DNA of 64,000 nt from CAIWKO01 sp964469155 (GCA_964469155.1 CAYXXU010000006.1:1-64000), one strand, 5' to 3'. Counted from the stretch's first letter, positions 27,328 through 36,399 are shown. A program made the numbers and translations. The notes: generated from the letters alone by a model not told the origin.

Positions 27328-27600
27328 GCGCACAAGGCATCGACAATTGCGCACAGGGGTTGTACGGTCGCGCACAAGGGTGGTGCAGTTGCGCATGACG
27401 GTGATGCAGACGCGCACAAGAGTGATGCAGCGGCGCACAGAGGTGATGCAGTGGCGCACGAGGTATCGACATGACACTTTGTCATAGTTGCAGGAAACTT
27501 TGTCATAGATGCAGTCGCGCACAAAGGTGATGCAGTCGCGCACACGACCGATGCGGTTGCGCACAGGGGTGATGCAGTCGCGCACAAGACCCGTGCAGTC
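27328..27600. repeat. Tandem array C2: 13 units of exactly 21 bp
   Basis: Thirteen 21-bp units, GC-rich, core gcgcacaaaggtgatgcag. Units 8 and 9 have diverged strongly (actttgtcatag in place of gcgcacaaaggtg) yet keep the 21-bp length. Minus-strand frames stay open as Cys/Arg heptads (VRDCITP), which I consider shadows. The array separates the GH3 gene from a truncated T9SS gene on the other strand. Confidence 0.9.
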
Positions 27601-27840
27601 GCGCGGAGCTAACTACAAGGATTGAGTTAATTATTAGTGATTTATGATTTTGGGTTTTTATTGAAAAATGCAGTTTGAATGGGAAATTGATAAAATTTGA
27701 AGAAAAATGTCTGAACCCTGCCTAAAGGGCGGCAGGCAGGCGCTGATTAAAATGATTTGAATGATTAAGATGATTCAGGCGGAGCCTGAAAGAATAGAAC
27801 GACGGCGGTGGAACCGCCGCCGAACCGGGCAACATCAACA
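27601..27840. other. Intergenic junction with short inverted repeats
   Basis: After array C2 the sequence turns AT-rich, then carries short GC-rich inverted repeats (tgcctaaagggcggcaggca near 27719, aggcggagcct near 27778, gcggtggaaccgc near 27805). Such boilerplate hairpins are common in intergenic DNA of this phylum. The last one leads directly into the truncated T9SS frame, so this is a likely recombination junction. Confidence 0.5.
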
Positions 27841-28377
27841 CTTTCGGGGTTAGTACCACAAAATGCTATAGAATCAAATTATATTGATTTTTTTACAGTT
27901 TATATTCATTTAAAAGACAATACCTATTCAGTCGCTGATTCGATCCTTCTGAAAACTTTAGCTGAAGGCTGCCCTGTTAGAGATGGCATGTCAGTACGCA
28001 AAGCTAGAACGCTTTATAGTGCTATTTATAAAGATTTTAGCTTATATTCAGATAATTGCACAGATAATAATTCAAATAAAAAGCAAAGTAATGAATCTTC
28101 AGAAAAAACAACGACACAAAACTTATCTTTAGAAGTTTATCCAAATCCTAATAATGGTACTTTTATGATTAGCTTGAATAGCAAAAATACAATATCAGGA
28201 TTGGCGGAGGTAAGAATAACCGATGTCCTTGGAAATCAAATCAGCAAAATAAATTTGAATTTTCAAAATAATATTGCTATATTTGATGCTCGTTTAAAGA
28301 ATGGAGTATATTTCATTTCCATAAAAGATGCAAATAGTAATACTTATAATCCTAAGAAAATAATTGTAATTGAATAA
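27808..28377 (+). pseudogene. 3' remnant of a large T9SS cargo gene
   Basis: The open frame (189 codons from a GTG at 27808) begins inside intergenic hairpin DNA; gene-like sequence starts only near 27840. It has no signal peptide. The first recognisable part, LKTLAEGCPVRDGMSVRKARTLYSAIY, is a segment normally found just before the C-terminal sorting domain in long Bacteroidota surface proteins. A Ser/Asn linker and a complete T9SS type A domain (LEVYPNPNNGTFMISL ... YNPKKIIVIE) follow. I infer that the 5' part was lost. Codon use is AT-rich, unlike the GH3 and fucosidase genes around it but like the next gene, with which it overlaps by one base. Confidence 0.7.
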
Positions 28378-29570
28378 TGAAATTTTTAATAAACATAGCA
28401 TTATGCGTTATTTTTTTGATAGCGTATAATGCTATTTCTTCTGCTCAATTGAATCTTGTGCATAATCCAAGCTTTGAAGATATAAGTTCGTGTCCTAGTA
28501 GTTACGGCCAAATTTTTTTAGCTGTTGGATGGAACACACCGATAAATGGAGGTGGTGGTAATCCCGAATTATTTCATGTTTGTTGTAGTCAACCATATAT
28601 GTGCGGAGTTCCCTTGAATTCTTCTAATAGTACTTTTCAATATCCTCATACAGGAAATGCTTATACCGGATTAGATGTAGCATTTAGTGCCTTTCTGGAT
28701 AATTCACGAGAATATATTCAAAGTAAATTAATAAGGAAACTTTCGACTGGACATTCTTATTGTGTTGTTTTTTACGCAAGTCTATCTGACCAAAGTTTAG
28801 CCTATATTAGACCATTGGGTGCATATTTTGACAATGGTAGTGTGTCTGCTATTGCCCCACATGGCTTGGCAGCCGTAACACCTCAAGTGTATAATATATC
28901 CCAACCACTAATGGATACAATAAATTGGATGAAAATTGAAGGCTCTTTTATTGCTAATGGTAACGAAGAATATATTACTATTGGTAATTTTTTTACAGAT
29001 GCTTCTTCAATTGTTGGTTATTTTGGTACTCCAACAGGTTGGGGTTCCTATTATTACATTGATGATGTTTCGGTTATTGATGCTGATTTGCCAGCATATG
29101 CAGGTAAAGACAGCACAGTTCATAATCCGGGTGATAGTGTTTTTATTGGTCGCCCTTCAGAGGTTGGATTAGATGAAGATTGCATTTGGTTTGTAAATGG
29201 AGTGCCTATAGATACCATTGCCGGCATGTGGGTGAAACCAGATAGCACCACCACTTATGTGGTGCAACAAACCATTTGCGGGAATGTAAAGTATGATACG
29301 TTAATAATAACTGTTTCGGGAGTTGGGATGGGAGAATATGGATGGGGAGGAAAGGTAAAGGTATATCCAAATCCCGCCAATGAAATACTTACTATTGATG
29401 GCTTTGATGGAGAGACAACGGCAGATATTTATAGTATCAACGGGCAATTGTTATCAACCCTGGCAGTTAAAGAACAGCAATTGGATATCAACTTTCTGGC
29501 TAATGGCATGTATTTTATCAAACTAAGCACAAAGGAAGGGAGTGTAGTGAGTAAGTTTGTGAAGGAATAG
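28377..29570 (+). CDS. Secreted T9SS-sorted protein with N-terminal 'NPSFE' lectin-like domain
   Basis: 397 residues. Signal peptide MKFLINIALCVIFLIAYNAISSAQ. The mature N-terminus LVHNPSFEDISSCPSSYGQIFLAVGW ... NSSNSTFQYPHTGNAYTGLDVAF belongs to a beta-sandwich type common in Bacteroidota surface proteins, often next to OmpA or sorting domains. A short Ig-like stretch (DSTVHNPGDSVFIGRP ... TTYVVQQTICGNVKYDTLIITV) precedes the T9SS type A domain (VKVYPNPANEILTI ... VVSKFVKE). Function unknown; carbohydrate binding is possible. The start overlaps the stop of the upstream remnant (TAATG), suggesting former translational coupling. AT-rich codon use suggests shared, recent origin. Confidence 0.8.
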   Translation: MKFLINIALCVIFLIAYNAISSAQLNLVHNPSFEDISSCPSSYGQIFLAVGWNTPINGGGGNPELFHVCCSQPYMCGVPLNSSNSTFQYPHTGNAYTGLDVAFSAFLDNSREYIQSKLIRKLSTGHSYCVVFYASLSDQSLAYIRPLGAYFDNGSVSAIAPHGLAAVTPQVYNISQPLMDTINWMKIEGSFIANGNEEYITIGNFFTDASSIVGYFGTPTGWGSYYYIDDVSVIDADLPAYAGKDSTVHNPGDSVFIGRPSEVGLDEDCIWFVNGVPIDTIAGMWVKPDSTTTYVVQQTICGNVKYDTLIITVSGVGMGEYGWGGKVKVYPNPANEILTIDGFDGETTADIYSINGQLLSTLAVKEQQLDINFLANGMYFIKLSTKEGSVVSKFVKE

Positions 29571-29654
29571 TATTTTGTTGTAATCCATTAAACAGGCAGA
29601 GAGATTGTTGGGCGATGTGCTGTTAATGAAATGGAAGGCTGTTTGCCCCCAGCG

Positions 29655-29830
29655 CCAAGGATGGTAGTGAAAAGCCCGGAATGGAGCGCAGCGGAATGAG
29701 GACTTGTAACGGACAGCCTGACCCGAAGGGGGGCGCCCACATCTCGACTTCGCTCGATGAACCCTTTCGACTATCCTTCGACTTCGCTCAGGACAGGCGG
29801 CACGATAAATCACTTCGCTCAGTAGGAATA
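29655..29830. repeat. Dispersed 'cttcgctca' (PERSRR-type) intergenic repeat
   Basis: The 264-bp gap holds copies of cgacttcgctc (about 29746, 29779) and acttcgctcag (29813), plus cttcgactatccttcgac. The minus strand reads CPERSRR, a peptide signature of a short repeat dispersed in many bacterial genomes and often mis-annotated as protein. It is not a gene. Confidence 0.65.
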
Positions 29831-29834
29831 AATA

Positions 29835-31295
29835 TTATTCGAACTTAATTACCCAGGCATAATCCGAAGGAGGATGGTTGCGGAGGGCAGCCGGGATGCT
29901 GATCTCGGTGTTTCCTTTGTTGCTTTTCCAGGTAAGGGTCTTGTTGCTACCCATCAATATGGCTTTGCTGCCCTTAGTCGGTGTCCAGTTGTTGATCTTA
30001 ATTATGGCAGGCAGTGTCTTTTCGTTTTCGGCTGCCAGATAAATGGCATACACCGCTTTGCCCACAGTGGTGAACACCACATTACCCGACTGATAAGGTG
30101 CTACAGGTTTGCTGCCGTAAATGGCGGCGCTGTTCACGTCCATCCACTTCCCTATTTCCTCCAGACGCTGATATGCTACAGGATCGAAATCGCCATCGGG
30201 GCCGGGACCAATATTCAGCAGCAGATTGCCTCCGCGGGAAACTATGGTGCACAAGGTATGTATCAGTTGGCGGGTGGGTTTGTAGGTGTCGTTGGGGACA
30301 TAGCTCCAACTGGTGGCCATGGTCATACAGGTTTCCCAGGGATAGGACAAGGGTTTATCAGGAACCTGTTGTTCGGGGGTGAGGTAGTTTTGATTGGGAC
30401 CTTCTACGGCACGGTCCACAACCAGCAGATCTGGCTGCTTCAGCCTTGCCTTTGCGACAATAGCATCCATGTCGATATCCTGGTTTTGCGGATTGCGTGC
30501 CCAGCGCGATCCCTCATAGGTTTCCAGCAGATAATTTTTCACTTCTTCGTCGGTGGTTTTTCTCACCCATCCGCCATCGAGCCACAATATGTCGATCTTG
30601 CCGTAATCAGTCATGAGTTCGTCTATCTGATGGTAGGTAAACTCCGTGAATTTTTTCCATTCCTCAGGATGCTTGGCTATGGAATAGTTGCAATTGCGGT
30701 CGACTGCCGGAAATTTCTTCCACCAATAATATTCGGTATGCCAATCGGGTTTGGAGAAATAAGCACCTGTCCATAAATTTTCTTTTCTGAAGGCCGCAAA
30801 GATCTCTTTGGCAATATTGCTGCGGGGGTTGGCCGAAAAGGGTGTTTTGGGGTCGGTAATTTTATAATCGGTATATTTCGAGTCGAACATGCAAAAGCCA
30901 TCATGATGCTTGGTGGTAAATATCACATACTTCATACCAGCTCTTTTTGCGGCAGCGGCCCATTTCTCAGGGTTGAATTTAACCGGGTTGAAAGTGGTTT
31001 GCAGGGCTTCGTATTCTTTCACATAGTCGTTATAGTTTTCGCTTTTTCCCATTTTTCTGCCTCCTGTGGCCCAACTCAGGTCTTCGGGGCAAATACTCCA
31101 GCTTTCTACTATGCCCCATTGCGAATAGGTGCCCCAATGCATGAGGAGGCCGAATTTCAGGTCCTGCCATTGAGAGAGTTTTCGGATGAGGAGGGAATCC
31201 GTGGGAGGAAAATATTTCTGCTGTTCCTGCTGGGCACATAGCTTAACACTTGCTGCAAACAACAAAACCCCGAAAAGGAAGCCAATTTTTTTCAT
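29835..31295 (-). CDS. Alpha-L-fucosidase, GH29 (first copy)
   Basis: 486 residues from ATG 31295 (ATG 31301 adds two residues). Signal peptide MKKIGFLFGVLLFAASVKLCAQ. GH29 features: KFGLLMHWGTYSQWGIVESW, KYVIFTTKHHDGFCMFDSKYTDY, and the nucleophile Asp in KIDILWLDGGW (residue 242 counted from 31301); RGGNLLLNIGPGPDG closes the barrel, and a C-terminal beta domain follows. GH29 enzymes remove alpha-L-fucose from glycans with retention. It is last in a three-gene operon (5-bp gap) with the DUF4838 protein and a second GH29, pointing to breakdown of a fucose-containing polysaccharide in the periplasm or outside. Confidence 0.95.
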   Translation of the reverse strand: MKKIGFLFGVLLFAASVKLCAQQEQQKYFPPTDSLLIRKLSQWQDLKFGLLMHWGTYSQWGIVESWSICPEDLSWATGGRKMGKSENYNDYVKEYEALQTTFNPVKFNPEKWAAAAKRAGMKYVIFTTKHHDGFCMFDSKYTDYKITDPKTPFSANPRSNIAKEIFAAFRKENLWTGAYFSKPDWHTEYYWWKKFPAVDRNCNYSIAKHPEEWKKFTEFTYHQIDELMTDYGKIDILWLDGGWVRKTTDEEVKNYLLETYEGSRWARNPQNQDIDMDAIVAKARLKQPDLLVVDRAVEGPNQNYLTPEQQVPDKPLSYPWETCMTMATSWSYVPNDTYKPTRQLIHTLCTIVSRGGNLLLNIGPGPDGDFDPVAYQRLEEIGKWMDVNSAAIYGSKPVAPYQSGNVVFTTVGKAVYAIYLAAENEKTLPAIIKINNWTPTKGSKAILMGSNKTLTWKSNKGNTEISIPAALRNHPPSDYAWVIKFE

Positions 31296-31306
31296 GATCA
31301 TATTTT

Positions 31307-33613
31307 TTAATTGATTTCTATCTCGTCAATAAATACCCAGGTATCCCCGTCGACCACTCCTGTCCATTTAGGCATCTTGCCCTGGTTTTTGCAAAACACC
31401 CTGATATATTTGGCTACCACACCCTTTCCTTTGTTCAGAGGAATGGTAAAAGGGATGGACTGCTTTTCGAGCTTTTGGCCGGCTTTGGGATTCTTCACCT
31501 CCCCTATCTGTTTGAACTCTTTGCCATCGGTGGAAAAGCTGACGATGATATCCGAAGGAGCCAGAATCCACGACTGGGAATTGTCCAGGCAATTCAAACG
31601 GACCTCCTTCACCTTTTGGGTTTCTTTCAGCTCGAGGGTGGCTTCCACATCCTTACCCCACCATCCCAGCCAAAGGGCAAAGTAATTGTTGGTGCCAAGC
31701 ACCCCATCGATAAGGGTGTTGGGACCATCGGCGGCATAGGAAGGAGAATAAGGCGTGGCATAGGTGATGCTCTTCACTTTGGTGCCGCTTGAGGATACGC
31801 CGCGGTCGAAATAGGCCTGCATGTTCTTTTCGTATTCCGCGGGAGGTATGCCCATTTCGTGGAAAATGCCGGGACCGTACTTTTTGGCATGAGCCACCAG
31901 TTGGTTCAGTATGGTTTGTGCCTCGGGCTTCACCTGATAACTGCCGTCGGGTTTTTGTTCGAATATCCAGTAAGGAGTGTGGGGCATCATCTGTCGAACT
32001 TCCAGCCAGGCATAGCGAAGACCCTGACGTACGTTTTCCAGTCGAATTTGAATCACCGAATCGTTTCCAACGGCAGCCGACGCTTTGTCTAATAACATAA
32101 AATATTGGGAAACCATCTGAGGTGATAAGTAACCCTCCTTATGCGCCGATGCCGGCTCGTAGAGCGTGAGTTGCTTTTTCGAATTCCGGAGTTCATCGAC
32201 CATATAATTGATATAGGTTCTGAGGTAGGGAGCCGCTGCCCCGTAATATCCCTGCAGAAAATCCATCATCAGGCTGTCGGTGTTCTGGTTCACATTCCAC
32301 ATGAGCTTGGCCAGCAGATAACCGCGGAGGTCGGTGAGGTCGGTGTTTTCGGTGGTGAAACCCTGCTCGAACATCATGGTGGCATGGTTGTCTTTGAAGA
32401 ACTTCAGGTTGGCCTGCAAGACAGGGAAATTGGGAAAAGGAAGCAGGGAATTGGAGAAATTGACCACATAATCCCACACCAGTATATTGTCGGTGATCTT
32501 TGCCCATCCTTTTATATCTGAAGCAAAACCGCCAGCCGAAGTGTCGGACTCTATGGGTTTGCTGCGGTCGCATTCAATGGTGCAGAGCATGATGTTGACA
32601 TTGGAAGCCGGACGGGTTATTAAAGGTGGTTTTCGGCTGTACTGATAGGCCAAAGTGGAAATGATCTTGTCGGGAAAAGCCGCAGCCACCTGATTCACAA
32701 AACGAAGTATGCTTCCGGAAGGAGAACCTTCCAGGCTGTCGATGGCACGGCATTGAGCGCACTGGCAATAGCCGAAGTTGTCCATCTGGCTCACCGACCA
32801 GTATTTTGCCATGGGATGCTCCGCCATCTTTTTCTGCAAAGAAACAATGACGAGCTTCAGTACCTCGGGATTGCTGAGGCAAAGCTGAGCCGGATTGCGG
32901 ACTCCCGAACGCAAAGCATAATATTCGGGATGGGCGGCGAAATATTCCGAAGGGGGCAGCAGGGTGTGAAGCGTATGCACCCACAAACCCCAATCGTCGG
33001 AAATGTGCCAGTCCTTTTCGTTGCCGGTACGCAGGGCATTGTCAAGCTTCTGCCAGGACTTGAAAGGCTCGTAAAAAGCATTGTTGTTATAGGAAACCCT
33101 GAACAGGAAGGAGGGATTTTCACAAAGGTTGATCTGAGGTATCTCCAAGCGCTGATGTTTGGGAACGACAAGCACGTTTTTCGTATAGCAACGGCAATTC
33201 AGATATTTTTCCAGAAAGGTATAAACCGCATATTCCAGCCCCCGGTTGTTGAGTGCATAAAAACACAGATCGGTGGGGGTGGTATTGATGAGGTAGCCGT
33301 CGCCGCTCAGTTGTTTCCGCTCGCTGTCGGTATTGGTGAGCAGATAGAAGAGCACGCTATGTTCGGAAGCGGTATGTTGGTTCCAAACGGGAAGTGTGAC
33401 TCCTGCCGATTGTTTGAAATAGCCGGCAAAGACCCCTGCCACCCTTTCGGTAGCGGTATCGCCTTTGACGATGATCTGAAACTGAGTGTGCCCATTTTCG
33501 GCCAACAGCAAAGATTGCGCCTTAGCGCTGAAAGCGGAAGCCAACAGAAGGGTTATCAAAAGCAATGGTGTCGTGATTCTTACAGGCATAAGCGGGGTAT
33601 GTCTTATCAACAT
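31307..33613 (-). CDS. DUF4838 protein, alpha-glucuronidase-like, with C-terminal discoidin-like domain
   Basis: 768 residues. Signal peptide up to about residue 33 (LLLASAFSAKAQ). Residues ~35-145 resemble the GH67-type N-terminal domain (QFQIIVKGDTATERVAGVFAGYFKQ, GYLINTTP). The middle is the DUF4838 barrel (SVSQMDNFGYCQCAQCRAIDSLEGSPSG, IISTLAYQYSRKPP, LRGYLLAKLMWN). The last ~150 residues (ATPYSPSYAADGPNTLIDG ... WTGVVDGDTWVFIDEIEI) are a discoidin (F5/8 C)-like carbohydrate-binding module. A glycosidase acting with the two fucosidases is likely, but the substrate is unknown. Gaps of 3 and 5 bp to its neighbours show one transcript. Confidence 0.85.
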   Translation of the reverse strand: MLIRHTPLMPVRITTPLLLITLLLASAFSAKAQSLLLAENGHTQFQIIVKGDTATERVAGVFAGYFKQSAGVTLPVWNQHTASEHSVLFYLLTNTDSERKQLSGDGYLINTTPTDLCFYALNNRGLEYAVYTFLEKYLNCRCYTKNVLVVPKHQRLEIPQINLCENPSFLFRVSYNNNAFYEPFKSWQKLDNALRTGNEKDWHISDDWGLWVHTLHTLLPPSEYFAAHPEYYALRSGVRNPAQLCLSNPEVLKLVIVSLQKKMAEHPMAKYWSVSQMDNFGYCQCAQCRAIDSLEGSPSGSILRFVNQVAAAFPDKIISTLAYQYSRKPPLITRPASNVNIMLCTIECDRSKPIESDTSAGGFASDIKGWAKITDNILVWDYVVNFSNSLLPFPNFPVLQANLKFFKDNHATMMFEQGFTTENTDLTDLRGYLLAKLMWNVNQNTDSLMMDFLQGYYGAAAPYLRTYINYMVDELRNSKKQLTLYEPASAHKEGYLSPQMVSQYFMLLDKASAAVGNDSVIQIRLENVRQGLRYAWLEVRQMMPHTPYWIFEQKPDGSYQVKPEAQTILNQLVAHAKKYGPGIFHEMGIPPAEYEKNMQAYFDRGVSSSGTKVKSITYATPYSPSYAADGPNTLIDGVLGTNNYFALWLGWWGKDVEATLELKETQKVKEVRLNCLDNSQSWILAPSDIIVSFSTDGKEFKQIGEVKNPKAGQKLEKQSIPFTIPLNKGKGVVAKYIRVFCKNQGKMPKWTGVVDGDTWVFIDEIEIN

Positions 33614-33616
33614 GGT

Positions 33617-34960
33617 TTATAATCCTCCTTTTTCGGCATAGAGCCTGATGGGTTTCTTCAGTTCAACTTTCACCACCGTCATGTAAGTATCGTTGACCGC
33701 AGCCGGCACATGAATGTAGACCAGGCCGGGAACCTTGCTCCAGGATATCTTGCCGACTATCTTCCACGTAAGCGGGGTATTGCTGCCTACCACACTGATG
33801 TTTTTGATGTCGGTGTCCAGTCCTTTGATGGTGATGTCGCCGCTGGTATGGGCGGGAAGGAAGAGATAGAGCGCAGTGGAATCTTTGGAAAGGGTGGTAG
33901 GGCCATAGAAATGACCGTGTGGCATGCCAGCCACCGTGCCGAAGATGGCTTCGCTGTGTTTGCTGGTCCATTTGCCCAGCTCCTGAAGTATATTGACCTG
34001 TTGGGGAGGGATGGTCCCGTCCTGCATGGGCCCAATATCCAACAGCAGATTGCCGCCCATGCTGATGGCATCGGCAAAGATGGAAATGATCTCGTAAGGG
34101 GTCTTGTAGTTGGTGTCTTCGTCGGCGGCATAACCCCATGAATCGTTGGTGGTCATGCAGAGTTCCCAGTTGGCAGAATTGGGACGCGAGATGGGGAAGT
34201 TCTGTTCGGGAGTGTCGTAATCGCCATAGCCCTGCAGGCGGCTGTTGATGATGGTGTTGGCATTGGACTTCAGAATGAGGCTGCGGATATAGTCGGCTCG
34301 CCATTCGCCGGCGCTGTGTTCCCAATCCCCATCGAACCACATCAGATCAGGGTTGTATTGCGCAAGCAGTTCTTTGATCTGACCATGGCAGAACTTCAGA
34401 AAACGGCCCCAACGTATGGGATCTTCGGCGGCATCGTAGCGGTTGGAATCTTTCAGGAAACCCGGATAATCGGGATAACTCCAGTCGATGAGGGAATAGT
34501 AGAGACCTACCTTGAGGTTGTTTTCGCGCAAAGCGCTGACAAAAGGTGTGAGCACATCACGGTGTGCGGGCGATTTTTTTGGAATACTGAGGTCGTTCAT
34601 CCTGGTATCCCAAAGGGCCACACCGTCGTGATGTTTGGAGGTGATGACGCAATAGCGCGCCCCGCTGGATTTGATGAGGGAGGCCCAGTCCTGAGGTTTG
34701 TAGTTCTTCGCAGTGAAGCCGTTGATCTGTTTCATGTAGTCGGCATGAGAGATGTGTTCGTTGTGAAAGGCCCAGGATTCGGAAGTGGGGTTTACGGCAT
34801 AGATGCCCCAATGTATGAAGATGCCCAGTTTGGCATCGGAAAACCATTGCATGCGGGCGGCTTCTTCTTTGGTTTTGTTTTGAGCAAAGGCGTAGTTGAC
34901 CGCAAAGGCAGAGCACATCAGCAGGCTAAGGAGTATTGTTTTCATGGGTTTTGTTTTCAT
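33617..34960 (-). CDS. Alpha-L-fucosidase, GH29 (second copy)
   Basis: 447 residues with signal peptide (MKTILLSLLMCSAFAVNYAFAQ; ATG 34945 is an alternative). Key segments: DAKLGIFIHWGIYAVNPTSESW, ARYCVITSKHHDGVALWDTR, nucleophile Asp210 in PDLMWFDGDWEHSAGEW, and GGNLLLDIGPMQDGTIPP. It differs clearly from the other GH29 in the operon, so the pair probably attack different fucosyl linkages (inference). It is the first gene of the operon; a dyad (35014-35029) lies upstream. No susC/susD pair is present in the window. Confidence 0.93.
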   Translation of the reverse strand: MKTKPMKTILLSLLMCSAFAVNYAFAQNKTKEEAARMQWFSDAKLGIFIHWGIYAVNPTSESWAFHNEHISHADYMKQINGFTAKNYKPQDWASLIKSSGARYCVITSKHHDGVALWDTRMNDLSIPKKSPAHRDVLTPFVSALRENNLKVGLYYSLIDWSYPDYPGFLKDSNRYDAAEDPIRWGRFLKFCHGQIKELLAQYNPDLMWFDGDWEHSAGEWRADYIRSLILKSNANTIINSRLQGYGDYDTPEQNFPISRPNSANWELCMTTNDSWGYAADEDTNYKTPYEIISIFADAISMGGNLLLDIGPMQDGTIPPQQVNILQELGKWTSKHSEAIFGTVAGMPHGHFYGPTTLSKDSTALYLFLPAHTSGDITIKGLDTDIKNISVVGSNTPLTWKIVGKISWSKVPGLVYIHVPAAVNDTYMTVVKVELKKPIRLYAEKGGL

Positions 34961-35013
34961 GAGGTCAGGGGGGTGAGGGTTTTGGGGGACGCAAATCAGT
35001 ACAAAGAAATAAA

Positions 35014-35029
35014 ATTAGTCATTACTAAT
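35014..35029. promoter_or_regulatory. Dyad upstream of the fucosidase operon
   Basis: attagt-catt-actaat is a perfect 6-bp inverted repeat with a 4-bp spacer, about 54 bp upstream of the first gene of the fucosidase operon. A near-match to a -7 box (tttctttg, minus strand) lies just downstream. It is a candidate operator only. Confidence 0.4.
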
Positions 35030-35206
35030 GAAAAAAGAGGGTGAAAAAAAGGAGAGGGAAGACAGAAGACCGAAGTCAGGAGACTGGAGAAAGAAGAGTA
35101 GATGCGGATTCATTATTAGGATAATGATTTTGCGTGGATGATTTATTATGATGAAGGGATGGTATAACATTGGGATATTTTGTAATTTTATAAAAATTTT
35201 AGTTTC

Positions 35207-35845
35207 ATGAAAAACAAATTGTTTATCGCTTTTGAAGGTATAGATGGAAGTGGAAAAAGCACACAGGTTAAATTACTTACCGAAAATTTGAAAAAAGCCG
35301 GTCACAAAGTATTTTTCACTTTTGAACCCACGGATAGCCCAATTGGTTCAGTGATTAGAAATATTTTAAATCACAGAATTGAAGCTGATCATAAAACCAT
35401 TGCCGGATTGTTTGTTGCTGATAGATTAGACCATTTGCTTAACAAGACTTGTGGAATTTTGAAAAAACTAGATGAAGGATATACGGTTATTACTGACCGT
35501 TACTATTTTTCTTCGTATGCATACCATGGCACCCATATGCCTCTGGATTGGGTTATAGAAGCCAATTCGCTAAGTGCTGGACTGCTGAGGCCGGATATTA
35601 ATATTTATCTGGATATCACAGCCGAAAGAGGCATCAACCGGCTTAACGAGGGAAGAAACGCTGTTGACTTGTTCGAGAATATCGAAAACCTGAAGAAAGT
35701 AAGAAACACCTATTTTGAAGCCTTCGAAAAACTGAAAGATAAAGAAAAGGTTTTCATCATTGATGCTGACCGGTCGCCCGAAATAATAGCCCATGAAATA
35801 TGGCAGGAAGTTTCACATATCATGTCCATGGTAACACTACACTAA
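35207..35845 (+). CDS. tmk: Thymidylate kinase
   Basis: 212 residues, standard length. P-loop FEGIDGSGKSTQVKLL at the N-terminus, the DRY-type motif VITDRYYFSSYAYHGTHM, the DR motif ADRLDHL, and a PDINIYLDITAERGINRL segment. It phosphorylates dTMP to dTDP with ATP in the cytosol, an essential step of DNA precursor synthesis. It stands alone upstream of the tRNA cluster, which runs on the opposite strand; both share the hairpin at 35923-35948 as terminator. Confidence 0.95.
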   Translation: MKNKLFIAFEGIDGSGKSTQVKLLTENLKKAGHKVFFTFEPTDSPIGSVIRNILNHRIEADHKTIAGLFVADRLDHLLNKTCGILKKLDEGYTVITDRYYFSSYAYHGTHMPLDWVIEANSLSAGLLRPDINIYLDITAERGINRLNEGRNAVDLFENIENLKKVRNTYFEAFEKLKDKEKVFIIDADRSPEIIAHEIWQEVSHIMSMVTLH

Positions 35846-35922
35846 TACACTCACTCGAACAGGTTTGTGATTTTTTAGTGTAATAAAAACTAAAACAGGA
35901 AAAGGTTACAGGGCAAAAAAGA

Positions 35923-35948
35923 AAAAGCCTTGATTTCTCAAGGCTTTT
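35923..35948 (-). terminator. Terminator of the tRNA cluster (also usable by tmk)
   Basis: An 11-bp perfect stem (aaaagccttga / tcaaggctttt, loop tttc). On the minus strand it follows tRNA-Met by 12 bp and is trailed by tttttcttttttg. Confidence 0.88.
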
Positions 35949-35960
35949 ACAATGTATTTG

Positions 35961-36034
35961 TAGCGAGGACGAGAGTTGAACTCGTGACCTTCGGGTTATG
36001 AATCCGACGCTCTAACCGCCTGAGCTACCTCGCC
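35961..36034 (-). tRNA. tRNA-Met (CAT)
   Basis: 74 nt on the minus strand. Acceptor GGCGAGG pairs with CCTCGCT (one G-T), discriminator A; D-arm GCTCAGGCGGTTAGAGC; anticodon loop TTCATAA; T-loop TTCAACT with stem ACGAG/CTCGT. CCA is not encoded. The G1-U72 pair and the stem around CAT suggest the elongator form; a tRNA-Ile2 (modified CAU) cannot be fully excluded. Confidence 0.93.
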
Positions 36035-36105
36035 AACAAATTAGATCTGCTTTAGGACTATTTTTTAGGATGTTATATCCCCTGATCCTGTGTCTCCAAA
36101 TTCTG

Positions 36106-36178
36106 TGATCCCGATTGGATTCGAACCAATGGCCCACAGCTTAGAAGGCTGTTGCTCTATCCACTGAGCTACGGGACC
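36106..36178 (-). tRNA. tRNA-Arg (TCT)
   Basis: 73 nt on the minus strand. Acceptor GGTCCCG/CGGGATC, discriminator A; D-arm GCTCAGTGGATAGAGC; anticodon loop CTTCTAA; T-arm with TTCGAAT. CCA not encoded. Confidence 0.95.
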
Positions 36179-36200
36179 TTTTTTTGAACTTCAATCTTAG

Positions 36201-36275
36201 TCGGGGTAGCAGGATTCGAACCTGCGACCCCCTGGTCCCAAACCAGGTGCGCTAACCGGACTGCGCTATACCCCG
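36201..36275 (-). tRNA. tRNA-Pro (TGG)
   Basis: 75 nt on the minus strand. Acceptor CGGGGTA/TACCCCG, discriminator A; D-arm GCGCAGTCCGGTTAGCGC; anticodon loop TTTGGGA; T-arm with TTCGAAT. CCA not encoded. Confidence 0.95.
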
Positions 36276-36308
36276 AAAGAAGTGCTTTTGAAAAAAACTA
36301 TTTTTTTC

Positions 36309-36399
<91 letters not shown>

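Noticed and set aside
27163..27587. N-terminal extension of the GH3 protein and overlapping Cys-rich heptad ORFs
   Set aside because: Frames run through arrays C1 and C2. The GH3 signal peptide begins at 27160, so the real start is there.
29523..29813. Minus-strand ORF reading CPERSRR
   Set aside because: Signature of a dispersed intergenic repeat, not a protein family.
32753..33622. Long plus-strand ORF antisense to the DUF4838 gene
   Set aside because: Lies wholly opposite a gene with clear domains; no family or signal. The same applies to 29874-30776, 33710-34141 and 34316-35044 (+) and 49951-50871 (-).
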